Assembly: GCF_015687175.1 (NCBI RefSeq)
Contig: NZ_JADPQG010000008.1
Coordinates: forward strand, 159,673-223,672
From: Reinekea sp. G2M2-21
GTDB taxonomy: Bacteria; Pseudomonadota; Gammaproteobacteria; Pseudomonadales; Natronospirillaceae
Length of the DNA: 64,000 nt
Direction of reading: 5' to 3'
Shown: in pieces, positions 18,001 through 24,783 of the stretch
Position numbering within the stretch: the stretch's first letter is position 1
Layout: every line of letters begins with the position of its first letter
Translations under genes and position numbers: made by a program
The notes under the pieces: generated by a model
What the model saw: the letters and a program-made list of their open reading frames with translations, nothing else
Told to the model about the DNA's origin: nothing
The model's database searches: none

Positions 18001-19135
18001 TAATGGCAACGTGATTTCCTATAACCCCGACTCTGCCGGGCGCGCCACCAAAGCAGGAACGTTGGCGACCAATATCAACTATCACACCACTGGTGCGTTG
18101 GCTGGCTTAACCTTTGGTAACGGCCATGTGTACAGCATTGGCTTAGACAGTCTGAAGCGTCCGAAAGATCTGGACGTGACCAACAGCGTGATGGACCTGA
18201 CATACGCCTACTATAAAGACAACAACATTCAGTCGATTACCGATCACCTGAACTCCGCCAACACCATTAGCATGCAGTACGACCAGCACCAACGGCTGCG
18301 CAAAGTGACGGGGGCCTTGTGGGGTAGTGGTGAGGTTAGCTACGACGCCACAGGCAACATTCTGACTAAAACTGTGGGTGGCTTGGATTTAAGCTACAGC
18401 TACAACCCAACCACCAACAGATTGGATACCGTCTCTGGCGGCAAGGCCTACGCCTTTGGCTACGACGGTGCCGGTAATGTGACCAGCAACGGCAGCTTTA
18501 CCTTCACCTACGACACCGACGGCGCCATGTTCGACGCGTACAACAACGCCACCGGTGATACCTATGAGTACAGCTACGACGCCTATAATCGCCGAGTTAA
18601 AGAAACCAAAAACAGCGCACTGCAGAAATACAGCGTCTACAGCAGTGCCGGTCAATTGCTACTTGAAGAAGACAAAGACGGTTACCAAACCAACTTTGTG
18701 TACGCCGCCGGGCAACGCATTGCCGCCTTGGCCGATTGCCCCGCGACGGACACCGATGGTGACAGCATGCTCGACTGCGAAGAAAAGCAACTGGGCTTCG
18801 ACCCCGTTGACCCAACCGACGGTGACGGCGACTACGACGGCGATGGTCTCAGTAACGCATACGAATTTAACAACGGGCTGGACATGCGCAACCCGGATAC
18901 TGATGGCGACGGCATGGTCGACGGTTGGGAAGTGCGCAACGGCTTGAACCCGAAAGTGAACGACGCCTATAGCGACAAAGACGGCGACGGCCTCACCAAT
19001 ATTCAGGAATACAGTTTAGGCACCGCTGCCAATAACGCAGATACCGATGGAGATGGCATTCGCGATAACGTCGACGACAAACCATTGTTTAATTTAGCCG
19101 CGTTCATCCCCGTGATGATGTTAATTTTAAACTAA
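15074..19135 (+). CDS. Exported RHS/YD-repeat protein without core domain
   Basis: 1353 residues from the ATG preceded by AAAGGGA. Signal peptide VVIGLSVLSALFSAQASA. The mature protein is a long RHS/YD-repeat shell (many copies like YDGLGRITTVTQ, YDGLNRLDFV, YDGAGNVTSNG), then from residue ~1221 a run of thrombospondin-3-like calcium loops (DTDGDSMLDCEE, DPTDGDGDYDGDG, DTDGDGIRDNVDD) and a terminal hydrophobic helix (LAAFIPVMMLILN). It stops before the RHS core, which is encoded by the next gene with its own start, RBS and signal peptide. Inference: a surface or periplasmic shell assembled from two polypeptides. Confidence 0.85.
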   Translation: MHGLLPGFLQTINNAIKEPTRVFVVIGLSVLSALFSAQASATEYGEYEEFGLGAFRERLFSQMESYDPYSGKVNFVHHDASIRSSSSLSVNFNRRFLNKLDTYGAHAGDWALSFGMVQNVSGFPSGEFCDQVLSRPFITPSGMIKEFVASLEIMRPNTPAIYQLVSKDGWRAYCWYAGSVPKSYQYKEGNNPRGRDEVVFQSPDGTKYIVGQKFTRIKYPGSGGYSSGGNMEWLVTRVESAAGDWYNISYVTEKILLRSRSGPDDKVLTYKLSSIGMSDGSVINFDYETVTLKRTSDSNYQQMLLDKVRYNSQIIIDYDYVKRIQSSVTPIESMVLSKANLGEGITWDYGNGMSASPLGDYVFTSPNGLTGTYKMSFRDFYKVSTTYLKSAQYTGVGINQTTHYDYETNTQKDPISTTVKNGKTCTKYVHWGDHNTPTGADLYKRGTTKEVLTYNDNSCSVLAQKVIYTHVPIKVSNADEVRKRPSATYHETRVPVVSNVKTEIYNNGGTDIFETTYSNWDGYLNPRTTVERFSSSGYATQTRTKTLTYENNVTAWVLGLPDTTTLSGIAGSTNNDYHSNGLLKKSNSYGITNNYTYHTKGDLYQHTDPRNKVTTFSDYKKGVARAVSGPEGYSVSRIVDDYGNTTSETKWGVTTGYGYDRLNRLTSVTTPSGSDFNIDIDYSKNSTGLKQTVTRGFHISESQYNGLGQLKWQKQTVAGVNSGTSASTTTYFNYDAAGNRTFVSYPNASTTGTTTAYDGLGRITTVTQSDNSKSTFNYKAGNKVSVTDAQGNTVTNTYLSWGNPGEKYLAKTEQPASSANTSAILSPAITTTIARNNLGLIDYVIQAGFTQDYAYTPSWQLDYITTPETGKTDYSFDANGNMTEKTVDGQKTIYTYDGLNRLDFVNYPAPAYDVDYKYNSKGQLEWVSKGNLKWSYAYTDNGVMNNETLTHSADAKTWAFVYAIDSYDNVASITYPNGNVISYNPDSAGRATKAGTLATNINYHTTGALAGLTFGNGHVYSIGLDSLKRPKDLDVTNSVMDLTYAYYKDNNIQSITDHLNSANTISMQYDQHQRLRKVTGALWGSGEVSYDATGNILTKTVGGLDLSYSYNPTTNRLDTVSGGKAYAFGYDGAGNVTSNGSFTFTYDTDGAMFDAYNNATGDTYEYSYDAYNRRVKETKNSALQKYSVYSSAGQLLLEEDKDGYQTNFVYAAGQRIAALADCPATDTDGDSMLDCEEKQLGFDPVDPTDGDGDYDGDGLSNAYEFNNGLDMRNPDTDGDGMVDGWEVRNGLNPKVNDAYSDKDGDGLTNIQEYSLGTAANNADTDGDGIRDNVDDKPLFNLAAFIPVMMLILN

Positions 19136-19160
19136 GCCGACGACGATAAAGGAAACGACA

Positions 19161-20168
19161 ATGAACAGATTGACCAAAGCATTTTCAAAAGCAGTCGCCG
19201 TCGGCTTAATTGCACTGCTGACCTTCAGCAGCACCGCTTACGCCGCGCAAACGGTGACTTACTTCCATAACGATTTGCTCGGCTCACCTGTAGCCGCTAC
19301 CAACCAAAACGGCGACGTTATCTGGCGGGAAAATTACCAGGCCTTTGGTGAAAAAGTTAAAAACGACGACACCGACCAGGGCAACAACATTGGCTACACC
19401 GGTCACGTGAATGACGCCGACACCGGCTTGACCTACATGCAAGCGCGCTATTACGACCCTATTTTGGGTCGGTTCTATGCGAATGATCCGGTGGGGTTTC
19501 AGGAAAATAATCCGGCGATGTTTAACCGGTATGCGTATGCGAATAACAATCCGTATGTAAATGTGGATCCGGATGGGAAAAAAGCGATTGTCATTGGGGA
19601 TCAACAGGTGGCGAACAACTTTTTAAAGCTAATTAATCGGTTTGATCCAAGTGCAAATTTAACGGAGATTCAATCGAATAGATATCTGTTATCAAATAAT
19701 GGCAAAGGGGAAACTCCTGGGAACATGCTTATTTCAAAAATAGTTGCTGACGATAATATTGCATACTTAATGAATGTTCCAGGTAAAATGGGTGTTGCTG
19801 GCTCCATCCCAATGACTGAGTCTGATCCTCAAGTGCAAATAGATTTTTCTACAATTGATAGCGTGGAATTAAGGCTCATAAAGAATGGAAAATCATATTA
19901 TGCGAACTCAGACCCTGCCGCAGTAATTGCACATGAGTTAATACATGCGCTCAATGGCATGGAGGGGATTGTTGATCGAACAATTGTCTCTTATCTATTC
20001 ATGGCAGTTAATGGAAAGAAAGCTCTGGCTCAAACTAAAATAGAAGAGTTGCGTGCTGTAGGTATCGGTCATCAAAGAGCGGATGGGATTTCAGAAAACG
20101 CAATAAGAGATCAAATGGGTTTAGATTTAAGAGAGGGGTATCAGGTAAGTGAAACCAAAAAATATTAG
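19161..20168 (+). CDS. Secreted RHS core with M91-type metallopeptidase toxin
   Basis: 335 residues. AAAGGAAAC precedes the ATG, and the signal peptide is VGLIALLTFSSTAYAA. Residues ~30-145 are the RHS-associated core (TVTYFHNDLLGSPVAATN ... ARYYDPILGRFYANDPVGF ... NRYAYANNNPYVNVDPDG), with DPDG at the usual cleavage point. The variable C-terminal domain carries HELIHAL (zinc-type HExxH, residues ~257-261) and SENAIRDQMGLDLREGY, a pairing characteristic of NleD/peptidase M91 effectors. Base composition becomes AT-rich exactly after the core, the usual sign of a swapped toxin tip. It overlaps the next gene by 20 bp. Confidence 0.8.
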   Translation: MNRLTKAFSKAVAVGLIALLTFSSTAYAAQTVTYFHNDLLGSPVAATNQNGDVIWRENYQAFGEKVKNDDTDQGNNIGYTGHVNDADTGLTYMQARYYDPILGRFYANDPVGFQENNPAMFNRYAYANNNPYVNVDPDGKKAIVIGDQQVANNFLKLINRFDPSANLTEIQSNRYLLSNNGKGETPGNMLISKIVADDNIAYLMNVPGKMGVAGSIPMTESDPQVQIDFSTIDSVELRLIKNGKSYYANSDPAAVIAHELIHALNGMEGIVDRTIVSYLFMAVNGKKALAQTKIEELRAVGIGHQRADGISENAIRDQMGLDLREGYQVSETKKY

Positions 20169-20763
20169 CAAATCAATATTTCTATATTTAGTTATTTTCC
20201 TGTCTTCGTGCACTGTGATGACTGGCAGAGAGGCTCTAAATATCGATTACCCAAAATCTGGTAAAAAAAATTTTAATGCTAGTGACATGAATATCGACCT
20301 AACTATAACAGGGCGCTCGATATTGCTTGCCAATAATTCAGAGTACTCGGTTTTTATTCCAACGAGTTTCGCTTCTCAAAATACAAAATATTTGTTTCCG
20401 CTAGTATGGACAGAAAAATGTCTTTTTAGTAATAAAACAAGTATGAGGTATTATGAAAATTCAGAGCTTTCCATCAAAGATGATGAGTATGTTGGCTTTT
20501 TTTCAGGTTTTAGTTTTGAGCGTTTGCCTGGTAGGTCCACATCGGTAATTGAACTTGGTGTTTCTGAATACTCAGATTATTGTGATCTGATTAGTTACGA
20601 GCTTGAGGTTTATAGTCAGAGTGCAATCAACTCTGTGTTTGGAGAGGAGTTCGGTGAAATGGCCGACATTATTTTTATAAACTTTAATAGCTATGTTGAG
20701 CTGCTTAAATACAATCGGCTTTTGTACTCTGAAACGAGGAATCAAAGGGGTTCGAGTCATTGA
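20149..20763 (+). CDS. Lipoprotein, candidate immunity protein for the M91 toxin
   Basis: 204 residues from a GTG inside the 3' end of the toxin gene. A lipobox (LVIFLSSC) follows a basic N-terminus, so the protein should be lipid-anchored in the envelope. The rest is a soluble domain with no recognised family. In polymorphic toxin loci the gene directly behind the toxin tip, often overlapping it, is usually immunity; an envelope location would fit a toxin that itself has a signal peptide. AT-rich like the toxin domain. Confidence 0.6.
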   Translation: MKPKNISKSIFLYLVIFLSSCTVMTGREALNIDYPKSGKKNFNASDMNIDLTITGRSILLANNSEYSVFIPTSFASQNTKYLFPLVWTEKCLFSNKTSMRYYENSELSIKDDEYVGFFSGFSFERLPGRSTSVIELGVSEYSDYCDLISYELEVYSQSAINSVFGEEFGEMADIIFINFNSYVELLKYNRLLYSETRNQRGSSH

Positions 20764-20766
20764 TTC
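20739..20766. repeat. REP-like element, copy 1
   Basis: GAATCA and TGATTC bracket AAAGGGGTTCGAGTC. The core closely matches a second copy at 21319-21347 (AAAGGGGGCAGAGTC), differing by four substitutions and two single-base indels over ~28 nt. GGGGTCAGAGTC-type cores are familiar from repeats mobilised by Y1 (RAYT) transposases; that link is knowledge-based and untested here. Confidence 0.45.
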
Positions 20767-20885
20767 ACATTTGGAAGGCCGATCTCCAAGTCGCTGCTGA
20801 AGAAGGAACAACTTTGTTTGGCATCTATCTATTGTCCTATGAGAGGTTGAAAGAGATTTGTCATTGTGGCGATGATTCCGAGTGA
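20760..20885 (+). CDS. Small 41-residue protein, translationally coupled
   Basis: A TTG start overlaps the previous stop (TTGA) with AAAGGGG 10 nt upstream, and the stop TGA overlaps the next GTG start (GTGA). The protein begins LIHIWKADLQVAAEEG and ends KEICHCGDDSE. Coupling on both sides and the protein-like sequence argue that it is expressed, though it could be the surviving tail of an older immunity gene. Family unknown. Confidence 0.45.
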   Translation: MIHIWKADLQVAAEEGTTLFGIYLLSYERLKEICHCGDDSE

Positions 20886-21343
20886 TTAAAAATGCAATTT
20901 TAGCTTTCGTATTTTCAATACTGGTCATATTTTTTACTTTCTCATTGATTAAGTCTTTGTTGAACGTCTCTGCACCGGTTTTGGCTTTTAAGAGCCATCA
21001 AATTAATCTTCAATGTTTCAGTCGCGGACAGAACACACACCTGGTTTTTTACCACGAGAACGGAGAGACTTACGCGCCCTTGTTTTATAAAAATTGTAGC
21101 GAATACATGCCGCGGATTAATACCAAAACCTTGGAAATTGGAATTAACTCAAAAGACAATTCTTTGGTTTATTTTAAAGTCGATTGCGAGTTTGAGTTTG
21201 GAGATCGATCAAGAAAGGATTCTATGCTTGGTAGAGCTACACCCTTACTAGTAATTATTTTAATTTGTCTAATATGCCTTAGAAAGTCGATAAGAGATTT
21301 TACAATTGAAAGGGGTCGAATTCAAAGGGGGCAGAGTCTTTGA
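20882..21343 (+). CDS. Two-helix membrane protein of the immunity cluster
   Basis: 153 residues from a GTG overlapping the preceding stop. An N-terminal helix (NAILAFVFSILVIFFTFSLI), a ~80-residue domain with three or four cysteines and a second helix (TPLLVIILICLICL) place the middle domain in the periplasm. The last residues (ERGRIQRGQSL) are encoded by a REP-like hairpin, so the end of the gene was probably altered by that repeat. Unrecognised family; position suggests an immunity or accessory role. Confidence 0.55.
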   Translation: MIKNAILAFVFSILVIFFTFSLIKSLLNVSAPVLAFKSHQINLQCFSRGQNTHLVFYHENGETYAPLFYKNCSEYMPRINTKTLEIGINSKDNSLVYFKVDCEFEFGDRSRKDSMLGRATPLLVIILICLICLRKSIRDFTIERGRIQRGQSL

Positions 21344-21356
21344 GTTCGACCTTTTT
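21309..21356 (+). terminator. Long hairpin containing REP-like copy 2
   Basis: An 18-bp stem with three G-T pairs (AAAGGGGTCGAATTCAAA against TTTGAGTTCGACCTTTTT) encloses a 12-nt loop and ends in a T run. It overlaps the 3' end of the preceding gene and could terminate the toxin/immunity transcript. Confidence 0.5.
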
Positions 21357-21404
21357 AGCTCCTCAATAGCTTGGCTTTAACTTAGAATATCAAAAAGGAT
21401 TTTT

Positions 21405-21734
21405 ATGAAAAATTTGTTTCGTTTTGTCTTGCTTTCCGTTATTGCAGCCTATTCCCATTCGGCTGAGTTGGCGGGAACCATCAAAGGCTTGTATGTGAAT
21501 CAGAGCAACCTTGTACTGCTGACACTAAACGTGCAGGTCCCGGGTGGTCATTCGTGCCAGAAGAATAATATGTGGCAGTTTGCCTTCCCACTGGATTCCG
21601 AAGCGCATCAGGCCATGTACAGTACGCTTTTGGCGACAAAGATGAGTGGTCAGGCAATACGGGTTGGCTACAACGATACGTGCAGTAGCGTATGGAATGC
21701 CATCAACCCGAGCTATGTTTATTTTTATGACTAG
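21405..21734 (+). CDS. Small exported protein 1 (island paralogue family)
   Basis: 109 residues; AAAGGA precedes the ATG. Signal peptide FRFVLLSVIAAYSHSAE. The mature domain is ~90 residues with cysteines in GHSCQ and NDTCSS and the shared motif HQAMYSTLLATKMSGQAIRV. The pattern resembles the small OB-fold proteins annotated as subtilase-cytotoxin-B-like; that is a resemblance, not a proven assignment. First of five such genes behind the RHS toxin. Confidence 0.6.
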   Translation: MKNLFRFVLLSVIAAYSHSAELAGTIKGLYVNQSNLVLLTLNVQVPGGHSCQKNNMWQFAFPLDSEAHQAMYSTLLATKMSGQAIRVGYNDTCSSVWNAINPSYVYFYD

Positions 21735-22007
21735 TCATTTATTAAAGTCGCATCGCATAGAGTGACTTTAGGCAGTCTGTAAGATGGGTGATCTGGATTG
21801 AAAAGTGTTGGTATTGTATGACCTAAAAACTTGAGTTGCCTATACGGCGGCTCCACCAAAGTGACTCACCTGGTAATTCTTCGTTAGAGAGCAATTAAAG
21901 TTCCGTAGAACTTTGAGATCAGATCACGAAAAAGGAAAGACCGTGAGTCGGCGCATTTTTTTAAGTGAACGGAGACTCTATTTTTGAAAGGAAAAAGGAA
22001 TATTGAG

Positions 22008-22364
22008 ATGTTTAAGAAAATTATAGCATTATTACTTTCTTTTGGTGCTGCTTCTTTCGTTGTGGCTAACCCAACCTGTACTGGATTTGTTTCGAATGTT
22101 TCACTTTCAACTGGGGGAGGCGTTTACGCAACCATCCGGAATGGAGATGTGAGTCTCAAGGACGTCACCATATGTGGCTTAAATTCAACGTCTGGAGCCT
22201 TTTCCGCCGAAGCGTGCATAGGCCTTTACTCCATGTTGTTGTCGGCTGTCGCCATGTCTGAAGATGTAACATTGTGGTTTTATCAAGACAAATTTAGCAG
22301 TTGCTCACTCAATTGGGCAAACCTTGCTGACTTTGGGTTTTACCATTTTCGTTTGAACAAATAG
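22008..22364 (+). CDS. Small exported protein 2 (island paralogue family)
   Basis: 118 residues from the ATG preceded by AAAAGGA. Signal peptide IIALLLSFGAASFVVA followed by NPTCTGFV. The shared motif reads CIGLYSMLLSAVAMSEDVTL, with a later Cys in SSCSLNW. Cysteine placement and length match the other members, so the mature protein is likely a disulfide-stabilised beta fold in the periplasm or medium. Confidence 0.6.
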   Translation: MFKKIIALLLSFGAASFVVANPTCTGFVSNVSLSTGGGVYATIRNGDVSLKDVTICGLNSTSGAFSAEACIGLYSMLLSAVAMSEDVTLWFYQDKFSSCSLNWANLADFGFYHFRLNK

Positions 22365-22447
22365 CACGGTCTGGTTAAGTGATCATTGCATGCGAATGTG
22401 CGGAAAAATGATCTTGCGTACTAGAAATAGGGTAGAGTGATTTTCAG

Positions 22448-22660
22448 ATGATATCCACTGCACTGATTCTCTGGTCTATCATAATTTTCTTAGCTATTGG
22501 CTTGGCGTTGAAGACCCGTGCTGTAAATATAGGTATCGGCACACCGGAAACACGAATTGTGCGGGAAAGCGATAATCCAGTTCTATTTTGGGTGTTAATC
22601 ACAATCTATACCGCAATCGCGTTGTTAACCTTAGGGCTATCGCTTTTTTCTCTCATGTAA
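22448..22660 (+). CDS. Small two-helix membrane protein
   Basis: 70 residues with helices ILWSIIIFLAIGLAL and PVLFWVLITIYTAIALLTLG separated by a short polar loop. Located inside the run of small exported proteins. Unrecognised; could be an accessory or a holin-like/immunity membrane protein, but only the topology is supported. Confidence 0.45.
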   Translation: MISTALILWSIIIFLAIGLALKTRAVNIGIGTPETRIVRESDNPVLFWVLITIYTAIALLTLGLSLFSLM

Positions 22661-22685
22661 ATTACAGAGCAGTAAAGGAAGGTTC

Positions 22686-22754
22686 ATGAAAAGCGATTGT
22701 GGGGAGAATTCTGCCGATGTAAGTTACATCTGTGTCGGCAACATAAATTGTTAG
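22686..22754 (+). CDS. Possible 22-residue peptide
   Basis: ATG with a strong AAGGAAGG 5 nt upstream opens a frame of 22 codons (MKSDCGENSADVSYICVGNI then NC) ending in TAG. The frame contains a two-layer inverted repeat (TGCCGA/TCGGCA outside, GATGTAA/TTACATC inside, 22712-22740). It may be a regulatory peptide, a gene remnant or chance. Confidence 0.2.
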   Translation: MKSDCGENSADVSYICVGNINC

Positions 22755-22832
22755 GCTTTTAAACCTGTACAACAAAGGTAGATCTGAACGATTTTTTAAA
22801 TTTAATAACGATTTTTAAAAGGGATATTCATC

Positions 22833-23141
22833 ATGAAATACGTATTTACTGTGCTGGCGATACTTCTGTCAGCGACTTCAATGGCCGACTGGCACCAAGG
22901 AAAACTGACGATCTTCGCTATCGGGTACGATGGCAAAACCGTGTCCGTCGGTCAAGCTGGCTTTTCGAGATCGGACTGTACTTGCTACCCAACGTGGCCT
23001 AATCGATTTTGTCTTGACCCCAACCGCGATACATTTGATCAAGAATATGCGCTGCTGCTCTCTGCCAAAGCGCGTGACGTTTCCGTTGCGATTCACATCG
23101 ATGAAACTACGTGTCGGATAGTCGCAATGTACGAGCCGTAG
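22833..23141 (+). CDS. Small exported protein 3 (island paralogue family)
   Basis: 102 residues; AAAAGGGA precedes the ATG. Signal peptide YVFTVLAILLSATSMA followed by DWHQGKL. The shared motif is QEYALLLSAKARDVSVAIHI. This member has an extra cysteine cluster (SDCTCYPTWPNRFC) where the others have one Cys, plus the late Cys in TTCRIV. Confidence 0.6.
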   Translation: MKYVFTVLAILLSATSMADWHQGKLTIFAIGYDGKTVSVGQAGFSRSDCTCYPTWPNRFCLDPNRDTFDQEYALLLSAKARDVSVAIHIDETTCRIVAMYEP

Positions 23142-23235
23142 TGGAATCCTAATTTTTAGTGGTCTATTCGTTAGCGCAAAACTAGTTACCCATGAAAGAA
23201 GTTAATATTAACGTTTGTAAAATGAAGGAATTAAG

Positions 23236-23559
23236 ATGAAAAGGCTCTCAGTCTTATTAATGCTATCTCTATCTGTCTTTGCTCACGCAGACAACGTGTA
23301 TTGCGGAGGATCCGTTCAACGAATCCAAATTGAGAATGATCGTTATATGGTTTGGCTGGGAGATAGTCTTAATTCAGCAACAATTCATGAACTGGGTACT
23401 ATCGATACACTGAAAGCGGAAAAATACTTTACCGTTGCACTAACAGCCTACGCCACGGGTGATAACTTCACAATTCGATACACCAATCCTGCATCAAACT
23501 CCTGCGCGCAGTTGCGAGCAAGTGCTGCGCAAATTAGCTATACCACTATGCATAAATAG
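23236..23559 (+). CDS. Small exported protein 4 (island paralogue family)
   Basis: 107 residues; AAGGAA precedes the ATG. Signal peptide SVLLMLSLSVFAHA followed by DNVYCGGSV. The shared motif is KYFTVALTAYATGDNFTIRY, with the late Cys in SNSCAQL. Same size and layout as its neighbours but low pairwise identity, so the family has diversified. Confidence 0.6.
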   Translation: MKRLSVLLMLSLSVFAHADNVYCGGSVQRIQIENDRYMVWLGDSLNSATIHELGTIDTLKAEKYFTVALTAYATGDNFTIRYTNPASNSCAQLRASAAQISYTTMHK

Positions 23560-23601
23560 ATTCGATTCTTTTATTCACTACCAGAAAAGGAAAATTTAAA
23601 A

Positions 23602-23934
23602 ATGTTGCGATATTTCACTGTAATTCTGCTATTAGCCATAGCGCCAATCGGTTTCTGCAAAGGAGGTATCAGTGCTGACACCATTGATTCAATCGCGTTT
23701 CACACGGGTGGCTTTTTTATGTACGCCGACGGCTGGGGGAATCCGAACGGCTGTACCCGATCCACCGCGATAGTCCTCCAAGACAGTGATGTTAATTACG
23801 ACAAAGCCTACGCCATGTTGTTGGCTGCCTATATGTCGGGTAAAAAGGTATCAGGATACTCGGACTATTGTGTCGAGTTTGATGGTCAGACCTACAATAT
23901 GATACGTGGTTTTAAGTATTTAACGGTTCGCTAG
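23602..23934 (+). CDS. Small exported protein 5 (island paralogue family)
   Basis: 110 residues; AAGGAA precedes the ATG. Signal peptide FTVILLLAIAPIGFC followed by KGGISAD. The shared motif is DKAYAMLLAAYMSGKKVSGY, with cysteines in NGCTRS and DYCVEF. Last of the run; it is followed by ~280 bp without a gene that holds the right 43-bp island repeat. Confidence 0.6.
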   Translation: MLRYFTVILLLAIAPIGFCKGGISADTIDSIAFHTGGFFMYADGWGNPNGCTRSTAIVLQDSDVNYDKAYAMLLAAYMSGKKVSGYSDYCVEFDGQTYNMIRGFKYLTVR

Positions 23935-24153
23935 ATCTAAACTGAGCGTTTATTGGGGCAATTAACGCTGGAATTAAAGTATATCTTGGAGTTTCCGGTG
24001 ATTTTTTACCTCGGTGTCTACTTCTCTGTTTCCCATTGACAGCAAACGGAGTATGGCAGGAGACGAACAGTGCAAATCATGTACTTAACCTGTCCTGAGT
24101 CTTCCGTTCTAATCGGATTCTATCTGTTTCTTGATTCAGCGTTCGTTGGGCGG

Positions 24154-24196
24154 TAGTCACTAGGGTTCTATATCCGGTATTATCCTGCGCTGTCAT
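24154..24196. repeat. 43-bp repeat, right copy
   Basis: Direct repeat of 14799-14841 (34 of 43 identical, no gaps). It ends 18 bp before the start codon of the 3D-domain gene, so the two copies bracket the RHS/small-protein module inside the larger island. Confidence 0.6.
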
Positions 24197-24213
24197 AGGT
24201 ATCGGGTGCGCGA

Positions 24214-24741
24214 ATGCTGTTAAAAGCTTCTCTAACAACTTTGTTTTGTTTGGTTTTTTGTCAATCCTGTGCAGCGTTGTCTGCTCAATGCAGTTCGGGT
24301 TGGAACGTGACCGGTTACTACACACCGGTTGAGGCTGATTACCAGGGTCAGAAACGACAGATCAATGTACAAGGCATGGGTGCACTTGCTTTCAACGCTA
24401 ACTTTCTCCGCGATGTGCAGATGGAAGGCTGGGGAAAAACACAGCACGGGTGGTATCTGGGTTATTACGGTCGGCAGTGGCACAAGTCAGCCGAACCCTT
24501 GGACGCAAGCGGTCGGTCGCTCGTGGTGGGTATCGCCGCGACAGACCCAAGCCACCTGGCTTCCGGTCTGCAATTCTATGTACAGTCTCAAACTGACTTT
24601 CTCAATGGCAAAACCTTTGTCGCCCGAGATGTCGGTCAAAAAGTTAAAAATAAGCATATTGATATCTATACGGGTGAAGGCACTCCAGCCAAACACGAAA
24701 CCTGGAATGTCACCGGCAAGAATACGATCTGCTATCTATAA
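24214..24741 (+). CDS. Exported 3D-domain protein (MltA-like fold)
   Basis: 175 residues with a signal peptide (LTTLFCLVFCQSCAALSA). The domain has the 3D signature: VTGYYTP near the start, an Asp in IAATDPSHLASG, then ARDVGQKVKNKHIDIYTG, supplying the three conserved aspartates. 3D domains share the double-psi barrel of MltA lytic transglycosylases and act on peptidoglycan. Only 42 bp separate it from the deacetylase-caspase gene, so the pair probably acts together on the envelope. RBS is weak (GGGTG). Confidence 0.7.
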   Translation: MLLKASLTTLFCLVFCQSCAALSAQCSSGWNVTGYYTPVEADYQGQKRQINVQGMGALAFNANFLRDVQMEGWGKTQHGWYLGYYGRQWHKSAEPLDASGRSLVVGIAATDPSHLASGLQFYVQSQTDFLNGKTFVARDVGQKVKNKHIDIYTGEGTPAKHETWNVTGKNTICYL

Positions 24742-24783
24742 ATTTTAAACATTCATTTTTACTCTACATAACAGGGAATCATC

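Noticed and set aside
15155..18815. Antisense frames within the RHS gene
   Set aside because: Repetitive YD-repeat codons leave the opposite strand open; none has an RBS or a domain.
21735..24213. Integron-like cassette array (GTTAGGC near 22750 and GCGTTAG near 14778)
   Set aside because: No matching attC inverse cores were found at the other ends of the genes, no integrase is present, and the genes have their own RBS and signal peptides in one direction as any operon would.
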